Below, piece by piece: positions 1-5,537 of a stretch of 5,537 nucleotides of DNA. Below the pieces are notes generated by a model. The model ran no database searches and had not been told where the DNA came from. It was given only the letters and a program-made list of their open reading frames with translations. The position numbers were made by a program, and so were the translations under genes. How positions within the stretch are numbered: the first letter of the stretch is position 1; every line of letters begins with the position of its first letter. Source of the stretch: Anaerolineae bacterium (GTDB lineage: Bacteria > Chloroflexota > Anaerolineae > Anaerolineales > Villigracilaceae); assembly GCA_003524705.1 (NCBI GenBank), contig DQGV01000249.1, positions 1 through 5,537 on the forward strand, read 5' to 3'.

Positions 1-2330
1 AAGTATTTAACAATAATAAAGTTGCTATTTCTATTATCACTTTAGAAGAAGGTATTTTCTTAGAAGCCAACGAAGCCTTTTGGCAAATTACCGGGCTTTC
101 ACCCGAAAAAGCTCTTGGGCATTCAGTTTTAGAATTTGATTTATGGATAAACCCACAAGACCGTACTAATTTTGTAAAAGAAATTAAAGAAAAAGGTTCA
201 CTTTCAAATGTGGAAGTCACTTACCCTACAGGAAGAAAATCATTAGCCTATTACGAACTGATTAACCTCAAAGACCAGCTTTGCGTTGTATCTATGTTTT
301 ATGATGTGACCGAATTACGCCAAGCCGAACGCGCCTTGCAAGAAAGTGAAGAAAGATTCCGTCTAGTATTTCAAGCCAGTCCTGTAGCAATTTGCATCAC
401 AACGTTAGAAGAAGGTCGCCTTGTAGATGCTAACCAAGCGTATTGGAACTTAACTGAATATTCGTTTGAAGAATCTCTTGGCAAAACTGCCGAAGAGTTA
501 GATATGTGGGAATCTTTAGAAGACCGTAAATTATTTGTAGAAGATATTAAAGTAAAACGTTCTTTAACCAACCCCAATTATGAATTCCTAGCATACAAAA
601 CCCATCAACCTCGTTCAGTGATTGCATTCTACGAATTGATTGAACTCAAAGAACAAACTTGTGTTTTATCTATGTTTTATGACGTCACCGAACAACGACA
701 AATTCAAGAAGCCTTGCGAAACGCTGAATCCAGAACACGCGCTATTCTCGAATCCATGCCCGATATGATTTTTGAAATTTCAAAAGATGGCGTATTTTTA
801 GATTATGTTGCTTCCACAGAGATTACACCTTTAGTACCACCTTCTGAATTTATTGGCAAAAGCATCCGCCAATTATTCCCAGCACATATTGTTAAACAAA
901 CATTGTTTTCTTTGGAACGTGCGATTGCCACAGAACAATTACACGCTTTTGAATATGAATTAAAACACGAAGGCGAAACTCGCTTCTTTGAAGCACGCAT
1001 CTCTGCAGTGACAGATGAAACTGCCATTGTCATGGTACGTGATATCAGTCAACGCAAATGGGTTGAAACAGAACGTGAAAAACTAATTGCAGAACTAGAA
1101 AACAAAAATGCTGAGTCTGAAACATTGCGTGAAAGTGTATCCATTGTTGTAGAGACTTTAGATAAATCAGAAGCCATTGATAGAATTCTAGAACAATTAG
1201 AAAAAGTAATTCCATATAACAGTGCTTCTGTACAATTATTAGATGAAAACATGTTAGAAATTGTGAGTACGCGTGGCTTAGAACCAAAATCAGAGTATAT
1301 TGGGGTGAGGTTTGCAATTACTGCAGATGAACCCGCAAATGATTTATTATATGGTGACGCACCTTACGTTTTGATTGATGATGTGCAAGTCAGCACGAAT
1401 GTCTTTACAGAAGAGAAGCAAAGAAAAATTCATGGATGGATGGCAATCCCCCTACGAGTCAAAGGGAAACTAATTGGCATCATTGCTTTAGATGGATATG
1501 AAGTTGGTCAATTTAAGAAAAGCGATGCAGAACTTGCACTTACGTATGCCAATCAAGTAGCAATTGCAATCGAAAATGCTCGTCTATTCAGCGAACTGCA
1601 AAATGAATTAATCGAAAGAAAAAGATTGATTGAAGAACTGGAAGTCAAAAATGCTGAACTCGAACGCTTCACGTACACGGTTTCACATGATCTAAAATCC
1701 CCACTCATTACCATTAAGGGATTCCTCGGCTTCTTAGAACAAGATTCATTAAGTGGCAATGTAAATCGTTTACGCAGTGACATTCAACGTATCTCTGATG
1801 CCACCAATAAAATGCAATCATTATTAAATGAATTGCTTAATCTTTCTCGCGTTGGGCGTTTGGTCAACCAATCTCAAAAAAATTCTTTCAACGAAATTGT
1901 GCAAGATGCTATAGATATTGTGCAAGGTCGTTTACAAGCCAATAATATTCAGTTGCGCGTGCAAGAAAATATGCCCAGCGTTTATGTAGACCGCCCACGT
2001 ATTGTTGAAGTGCTACAAAACTTAATTGATAATGCCGCTAAGTTTGCACGCTTTCATCCCAAACCTTTGATTGAGATTGGGCAAGATGGATATGAAGAGG
2101 AGAAACCGATTTTCTTCGTCCGCGACAACGGCATAGGCATTGATGAAACGCATCACGAACGGATTTTCGGCTTGTTCAATAAATTGGACGCAGATTCTGA
2201 AGGGACAGGCGTGGGTCTTGCTTTGGTGAAGAGAATTGTTGAACTTCATGGCGGCAGGATTTGGGTCAAGAGTGAAGCGGGTAAAGGGGCAACCTTCTAT
2301 TTCACCCTGCCAATAGAGTCAGAAAGTTGA
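1..2330 (+). CDS. Multi-PAS/GAF sensor histidine kinase, 5' end missing
   Basis: The reading frame is open from the first full codon at base 3, so the gene starts upstream; the GTG at 210 lies inside the first PAS domain and is not a real start. The visible 775 residues (counted from base 3) read: PAS-A (about 1-112, missing only its first few residues), PAS-B (about 116-238), PAS-C (about 239-350), a helical linker, GAF (about 375-530), a second helical linker, HisKA with phospho-acceptor H562 in SHDLKSPL, and HATPase_c with N-box N673/N677, G1 box DNGIGI from 708, HHERIFGLF F-box, and G2 box EGTGVGL from 733. All catalytic motifs are intact, so it should autophosphorylate with ATP and pass phosphate to a response regulator. 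No membrane helix or receiver domain is seen, so it looks cytoplasmic, though the missing N-terminus could change that. The PAS domains lack a LOV NCRFLQ motif, and no bilin-binding signature is evident in the GAF domain; the ligand is unknown. Confidence 0.93.
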   Translation, partial: VFNNNKVAISIITLEEGIFLEANEAFWQITGLSPEKALGHSVLEFDLWINPQDRTNFVKEIKEKGSLSNVEVTYPTGRKSLAYYELINLKDQLCVVSMFYDVTELRQAERALQESEERFRLVFQASPVAICITTLEEGRLVDANQAYWNLTEYSFEESLGKTAEELDMWESLEDRKLFVEDIKVKRSLTNPNYEFLAYKTHQPRSVIAFYELIELKEQTCVLSMFYDVTEQRQIQEALRNAESRTRAILESMPDMIFEISKDGVFLDYVASTEITPLVPPSEFIGKSIRQLFPAHIVKQTLFSLERAIATEQLHAFEYELKHEGETRFFEARISAVTDETAIVMVRDISQRKWVETEREKLIAELENKNAESETLRESVSIVVETLDKSEAIDRILEQLEKVIPYNSASVQLLDENMLEIVSTRGLEPKSEYIGVRFAITADEPANDLLYGDAPYVLIDDVQVSTNVFTEEKQRKIHGWMAIPLRVKGKLIGIIALDGYEVGQFKKSDAELALTYANQVAIAIENARLFSELQNELIERKRLIEELEVKNAELERFTYTVSHDLKSPLITIKGFLGFLEQDSLSGNVNRLRSDIQRISDATNKMQSLLNELLNLSRVGRLVNQSQKNSFNEIVQDAIDIVQGRLQANNIQLRVQENMPSVYVDRPRIVEVLQNLIDNAAKFARFHPKPLIEIGQDGYEEEKPIFFVRDNGIGIDETHHERIFGLFNKLDADSEGTGVGLALVKRIVELHGGRIWVKSEAGKGATFYFTLPIESES
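3..716 (+). repeat. Tandem duplication of PAS domains A and B
   Basis: Two successive PAS units in the first kinase are direct copies. The early part repeats at an offset of 363 bases (a T-L-E-E-G segment near 40 and 402), and the late part at 378 bases (SMFYDVTE at 291 and 669). The difference is a five-codon insertion in the second unit, between the DLW/DMW and YELI segments. Both units end in YELI-x-LK-x-Q-x-CV-x-SMFYDVTE-x-RQ. The third PAS domain is far less similar and is not part of this duplication. Confidence 0.85.
2217..2272 (+). repeat. Near-identical kinase 3' segment, copy 1
   Basis: Two 23-base runs (2217-2239 and 2250-2272) match exactly the runs at 3940-3962 and 3973-3995 in the next gene, at a constant offset of 1723 bases. 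They encode the G2-box region (LALVKRIV and GGRIWVK). Third codon positions agree across both runs, including the AGG and AGA arginine codons. Confidence 0.8.
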
Positions 2331-2346
2331 TTCATCAAAATATCTG

Positions 2347-4071
2347 ATGTGGAAAAAATTTTCAAGTTTCATAAACTCAATCATCTTGCGTGATAAACGG
2401 CTGAAAGAATTGGAAGCCAACGTAGAACGCTACCGCTTAATTACATCGGTTATGTCTGACTATGTGTTTATCATTTATTTTGATGAAAATGGGAAAATTC
2501 GGGATGCTTGGATAGAAGGAGCCTTTGAAGAAATTACAGGCTACACACGCGAAGAGTTTGTTCGTGGAAATACTTGGGGGTTAATGCTTCATCCAGATGA
2601 TGTGGAACGTGATGCTGAAGATAATAGGCAGCTAGCACAAAACAAAAAAGTATTTACAGAATTAAGAATTATTCGTAAAGATGGAAATGTACGTTGGGTA
2701 AATGGCTATGCCTACCCGATTTGGGATGAAGTGCATAATCGTTTAGCGGGCATTTACGGTTCTACGCGCGATGTTACCGAACAAAAACATGCAGAGTTGA
2801 TTTCAATAAAAAGTTCCAATGAGTTGATGTTGCTATATAAAATCAGTTTGGCACTTTCTAGTGGGGAAAATTTATATCAAGAGTTACGCGCGTTTGTAAC
2901 AGAACTGAAGAAGGTTATCATCATTGATGCTTTTCATATCGGCTTTTATGATGAAGAAAAAGATTTGTTTCATTACTCTTTGTTTTTGAATGATGATGAA
3001 GATTTACGATTAGCCCCACGCAGTTTAAAAAAGAATCCTGGGCTTACTTGGGAAGTGATTTCTACAAATAAAACTTTGTATTTGCCTGATATTAATGACC
3101 CGCAAACAAGAAAAGAACATCAAATTGTGATTGTGCGGGATGTAGGAATGCGTTCTTATCTTGGTATTCCATTATTATCGCGAGATAAAGTGGTGGGTGT
3201 CATGTCTGTTCAGGCAAAGCAAGTGGATGCTTATACCGAAGAGCAAATTCGTTTGTTAGAAACGATTGCGGTGCAAGTGGTGATTACTTCTGAAAAGTCA
3301 CGTTTGCTTGAACAACTGCAAAAAGAATTGATTGAACGGCAACGTTTGATTCATGAAATGGAAGTGAAGAATGCTGAATTGGAACGCTTCAGTTATACGG
3401 TTTCACATGATTTGCGTTCACCATTGGTGACCATTCGGGGATTCCTTGGATTTATGGAAAAAAGTGTATTAGGTGGTGATATTGCATCGTTTCAGCGTGA
3501 TTTGCAAAGAGTGAAAAAAGCAACTGATAGAATGAATCAGCTCTTAAAAGATTTGCTTGAACTTTCGCGTATTGGGCGGGTCTTAAACGAGATGAAAGAA
3601 GTTTCATTCGAGAGTCTCGTGCGTGTGGCACTTGAAAATGTGCAAGGACGGATTCACGAAAAAAATGTTTCTGTGCAAGTGCAAGAAAACATGCCAATCG
3701 TTTTTGTAGACCAGCCCCGTATGATAGAAGTGTTGCAAAACTTAATAGATAACGCCGCAAAATATATAGGAGACCAGAAATCTCCTGAAATTGAAATTGG
3801 ATATGAAGGAAAGGCTGAAAATAGTTATCATTTATTTTTCGTGAAAGATAATGGCATGGGCATTGCCTCAGAGCACCATGAAAGAATATTTGGCTTATTT
3901 AACAAGTTAGATATTGATTCAGAAGGCACGGGCGTAGGGCTTGCTTTGGTGAAGAGAATTGTCGAATTTCACGGCGGCAGGATTTGGGTCAAGAGCGAAG
4001 CGGGCTTTGGGTCAACTTTTTATTTTTCGCTTCCGCCTGCCGAATCTACGTCTGCTGAACCTGAGTCTTAA
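2347..4071 (+). CDS. PAS-GAF sensor histidine kinase
   Basis: This is a complete 574-residue kinase. Domains in order: a short amphipathic N-terminus and helix (1-28), a PAS_3-like domain (about 29-147, with EITGYTREEF, HPDD and RDVTEQ typical of PAS/PAC), GAF (about 157-318), a helical linker (about 320-347), HisKA with H354 in SHDLRSPL, and HATPase_c with N466/N469, DNGMGI from 501, HHERIFGLF and EGTGVGL from 527. It should autophosphorylate and donate phosphate to a response regulator absent from the window. No membrane helix or receiver domain is present. From the linker onward it is clearly homologous to the upstream kinase, while PAS and GAF are not close copies. It begins 16 bases after that gene, so cotranscription is likely. 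The ATG at 2347 is the only ATG, GTG or TTG after the in-frame stop at 2314 and before the PAS helix, but no good Shine-Dalgarno precedes it. The signal sensed is unknown. Confidence 0.93.
   Translation: MWKKFSSFINSIILRDKRLKELEANVERYRLITSVMSDYVFIIYFDENGKIRDAWIEGAFEEITGYTREEFVRGNTWGLMLHPDDVERDAEDNRQLAQNKKVFTELRIIRKDGNVRWVNGYAYPIWDEVHNRLAGIYGSTRDVTEQKHAELISIKSSNELMLLYKISLALSSGENLYQELRAFVTELKKVIIIDAFHIGFYDEEKDLFHYSLFLNDDEDLRLAPRSLKKNPGLTWEVISTNKTLYLPDINDPQTRKEHQIVIVRDVGMRSYLGIPLLSRDKVVGVMSVQAKQVDAYTEEQIRLLETIAVQVVITSEKSRLLEQLQKELIERQRLIHEMEVKNAELERFSYTVSHDLRSPLVTIRGFLGFMEKSVLGGDIASFQRDLQRVKKATDRMNQLLKDLLELSRIGRVLNEMKEVSFESLVRVALENVQGRIHEKNVSVQVQENMPIVFVDQPRMIEVLQNLIDNAAKYIGDQKSPEIEIGYEGKAENSYHLFFVKDNGMGIASEHHERIFGLFNKLDIDSEGTGVGLALVKRIVEFHGGRIWVKSEAGFGSTFYFSLPPAESTSAEPES
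3940..3995 (+). repeat. Near-identical kinase 3' segment, copy 2
   Basis: Partner of the segment at 2217-2272 in the upstream kinase. Only the ten bases between the two exact runs hold differences (three). It is part of coding sequence, not a separate element. Confidence 0.8.
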
Positions 4072-4085
4072 TTCCGTACTATAAT
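4055..4085 (+). promoter_or_regulatory. Probable sigma-70-type promoter
   Basis: A perfect TATAAT lies at 4080-4085 in the gap between the second kinase and the next gene. The best upstream candidate for a -35 box is CTGAAC at 4055-4060, a weak match with a long 19-base spacer, sitting inside the kinase 3' end. A start of transcription near 4092 would give a leader of about 24 bases. In an AT-rich genome a chance TATAAT is possible, but its place just before a gene with a good ribosome binding site supports it. Confidence 0.5.
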
Positions 4086-4103
4086 AGAAAAAATCTCATC
4101 TTT

Positions 4104-4108
4104 GGAGA
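4104..4108 (+). promoter_or_regulatory. Ribosome binding site of the 301-residue gene
   Basis: GGAGA lies 7 bases before the ATG at 4116, ideal spacing, and fixes that start. Confidence 0.8.
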
Positions 4109-4115
4109 ATGCACT

Positions 4116-5021
4116 ATGAAACATGCAGTCAGCGTCAGCATTGGGTCATCAAAACGCAACAAATCAGTAGAAGTGAATTTATTGGGCGAACCCATTCGGA
4201 TTGAACGCATTGGCACAGATGGCGACATGGAAGCCGCCGCGTTGAAATTTCAAGAGTTAGACGGTAAAGCAGATGCGTTTGGAGTAGGTGGCGCAGATTT
4301 GGAAGTGGTTGCGGATGGAAAAGCCTATCCACTTTTTTCTGTTAGACCGATGATTAAATATATAAAGAAAACGCCAGTGGTAGATGGTGGTGGGTTAAAA
4401 AATACGCTTGAAAACAAAGCCGCAGAATTTTTAGATAAAAAAATTGGTGATTATATTAATTCCAAAGGTCGTAAAGTTTTAGTGACATTAGGTGTAGACC
4501 GCTGGGGACTTTCCAAATCTTTTGTAGATGCTGGTTATGAAACCTTATTTGGTGACTTAATGTTTGGTTTGGATATTCCGGTTGCTGTAAAAACATTGAG
4601 TCAATTAAAAACTGTGGCGGCTTTGTTTATGCCAATTGCCGGGCGTTTACCTTTTGAATGGATTTATCCCACCGGTGAAAAGCAAGAAAAACGCACGCCA
4701 AAATTTGGTAAATACTATACTTGGGCAACGGTCATTGCTGGTGATTGCCATTACATCAAACGCTTCATGCCAGATGATTTGAATGGGAAAGTGATTGTGA
4801 CGAATACCACCACGCCTGAAGATGTTGAACAATTCAAAAAAGCCGGTGTGAAATATCTCGTCACCACTACACCTGTTTTAGAAGGTCGCTCGTTTGGAAC
4901 CAACATGATGGAAGCGGCATTGGTGGCATTAGCAGGTAAAGGGCGTGCATTAAGTTATGATGAATTAAAAGAAATGATTGCCAAACTTGGCTTTGAACCA
5001 CAATTGCAGGAGTTGAACTAA
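4116..5021 (+). CDS. Conserved protein of the 'quinate 5-dehydrogenase' label; function uncertain
   Basis: The gene encodes a complete 301-residue soluble protein with no signal peptide or clear membrane helix. I recognise the pattern from proteins that databases call quinate 5-dehydrogenase, common in Chloroflexota and some Firmicutes; this is from memory. Striking segments are VSIGSSKRNK (7-16), RIGTDGD (31-37), VDGGGLKNTLE (89-99), FGDLMFGLDIP (145-155), LPFEWIYPTGEKQ (178-190), GDCHYIKRFMPDDL (209-222, with the only cysteine, C211), and a beta-alpha-beta-like stretch VIVTNTTTPEDVEQFKKAGVKYLVTTTP (226-253). I see neither the N-terminal substrate motif of AroE/YdiB shikimate dehydrogenases nor a classical GxGxxG nucleotide loop, so the dehydrogenase name should be treated as a label, not an assigned reaction. 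It starts from a strong ribosome binding site behind its own likely promoter, and is followed after 3 bases by a nucleotidyltransferase, suggesting a shared task. Confidence 0.8.
   Translation: MKHAVSVSIGSSKRNKSVEVNLLGEPIRIERIGTDGDMEAAALKFQELDGKADAFGVGGADLEVVADGKAYPLFSVRPMIKYIKKTPVVDGGGLKNTLENKAAEFLDKKIGDYINSKGRKVLVTLGVDRWGLSKSFVDAGYETLFGDLMFGLDIPVAVKTLSQLKTVAALFMPIAGRLPFEWIYPTGEKQEKRTPKFGKYYTWATVIAGDCHYIKRFMPDDLNGKVIVTNTTTPEDVEQFKKAGVKYLVTTTPVLEGRSFGTNMMEAALVALAGKGRALSYDELKEMIAKLGFEPQLQELN
5008..5012 (+). promoter_or_regulatory. Ribosome binding site of the nucleotidyltransferase
   Basis: AGGAG inside the last codons of the preceding gene lies 12 bases before the ATG at 5025. The spacing is somewhat long, and termination 3 bases before this ATG probably helps through translational coupling. 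Confidence 0.6.
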
Positions 5022-5024
5022 TTT

Positions 5025-5537
5025 ATGAACGCAATTGTGACTGCTGGCGGGATTCCGGAACCGGGCGATAAGTTATATGAATATTCGCAAGGAAAATCCA
5101 AAGCCTTAATTGATGTGGCTGGCAAGCCAATGGTTCAATGGGTGTTAGACGCACTGGGCGACGCAAAAGAAGTTGACCAAGTGATTGTGATTGGTCTTGA
5201 TGAAAAAGATAACTTAACTTGCAAGAAACCGATTCACTATATCCCGAATCAAGGGCGGATGTTAGCCAATATTGTGGCGGGGGTTAATAAATCTCTCGAA
5301 TTAAATAAAGATGGCGAATATGTTTTGATTGCCTCATCTGATATTCCAACTGTCAAAAGCGAAATGGTAGATTGGCTTGTGCAAACATCTATGCAAACCA
5401 AAGATGATTTGTATTACGGTGTTTGTCCGCGCGAAGTGATGGAAGCGCGCTTTCCCAATTCAAACCGCACCTATACAAAATTAAAAGATATGCAAATTTG
5501 TGGGGCTGATGTAAACGTCATTCACGTCAGCATGGCG
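5025..5537 (+). CDS. MobA-like NTP transferase, 3' end missing
   Basis: The reading frame is open to the window edge, giving 171 residues of an unfinished protein. The N-terminus MNAIVTAGG (1-9), followed by GKSKALIDVAGKPMVQWVLDAL (23-44), is the sugar-nucleotide/MobA-type nucleotidyltransferase fold: an AGG nucleotide-binding turn, a lysine equivalent to the usual PKA-lysine (K26), and a GKPM strand. IPNQGRMLANIVAG (73-86) corresponds to the region that contacts the base, and IASSDIPTV (102-110) supplies the metal-binding aspartate D106. Members transfer a nucleotide from NTP to a phosphorylated sugar, alcohol or cofactor; the substrate here cannot be told. The usual GxGxR loop after AGG is replaced by a longer PEPGDKLYEYSQ stretch. 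It starts 3 bases after the stop of the 301-residue gene, so the two are almost certainly one operon. A molybdenum cofactor role is possible, but nothing else here supports it. Confidence 0.85.
   Translation, partial: MNAIVTAGGIPEPGDKLYEYSQGKSKALIDVAGKPMVQWVLDALGDAKEVDQVIVIGLDEKDNLTCKKPIHYIPNQGRMLANIVAGVNKSLELNKDGEYVLIASSDIPTVKSEMVDWLVQTSMQTKDDLYYGVCPREVMEARFPNSNRTYTKLKDMQICGADVNVIHVSMA

Noticed and set aside
210..212. GTG as the start of the first kinase
   Set aside because: The frame is open back to base 3 and that stretch encodes the front of a PAS domain matching the next PAS copy, so the true start is upstream of the window.
348..700. LOV-type photoreceptor function for the PAS domains
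   Set aside because: The flavin-binding NCRFLQ motif is absent; the one cysteine in the CV-x-SMFYDV strand is not at that position.
1181..1190. Palindrome TAGAATTCTA as a possible operator
   Set aside because: A ten-base palindrome inside AT-rich coding sequence, far from any gene start, is expected by chance.
1045..1317. A 90-residue open frame on the minus strand
   Set aside because: It lies wholly within the linker and GAF region of the kinase, has low-complexity hydrophobic content from reversed AT-rich codons, and has no supporting start context.
3452..3760. A 102-residue open frame on the minus strand
   Set aside because: It is antisense to the conserved HisKA and N-box coding region; no recognisable domain, and the sense frame is fully explained.
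4072..4115. A terminator between the second kinase and the 301-residue gene
   Set aside because: No stem-loop followed by a T-run is visible in the 44 bases, so read-through from the kinase unit remains possible.

Overview
The window carries four genes, all on the + strand, tightly packed, and cut at both ends. The only non-coding gaps are 16, 44 and 3 bases. There are no RNA genes, mobile elements, CRISPR arrays or long empty stretches. The sequence is AT-rich with the standard code. The organism is a bacterium. The style of the kinases (soluble PAS/GAF proteins with a phytochrome-like HDL(K/R)SPL transmitter), together with the third gene, which resembles proteins databases call 'quinate 5-dehydrogenase', suggests Chloroflexota, perhaps an Anaerolineae-like lineage. 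That placement is recalled family distribution, not a search result, and is only moderately likely.

Left part (1-4071): two consecutive, paralogous sensor histidine kinases. The first is cut at its N-terminus by the window edge and shows PAS-PAS-PAS-GAF-HisKA-HATPase. The second is complete, with PAS-GAF-HisKA-HATPase. Neither has a membrane segment or receiver domain, so both look like cytoplasmic sensors that pass phosphate to a response regulator not seen here. The transmitter halves are clearly homologous, while the sensor halves differ. The two genes are probably cotranscribed.

Right part (4072-5537): a good -10 box in the 44-base gap and a clear ribosome binding site start a second unit. 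It holds a 301-residue protein of the poorly understood 'quinate 5-dehydrogenase' label and, 3 bases later, a MobA-like nucleotidyltransferase that runs off the window. The tight coupling suggests these two act together, but the substrate of neither can be read from the sequence.

The most interesting points are this uncharacterised protein/nucleotidyltransferase pair and the visible history of the kinase genes: a tandem PAS duplication, a duplicated linker on either side of the GAF domain, and unusually similar, GC-richer 3' ends that could reflect gene conversion. No clearly new defence or mobile system is visible.
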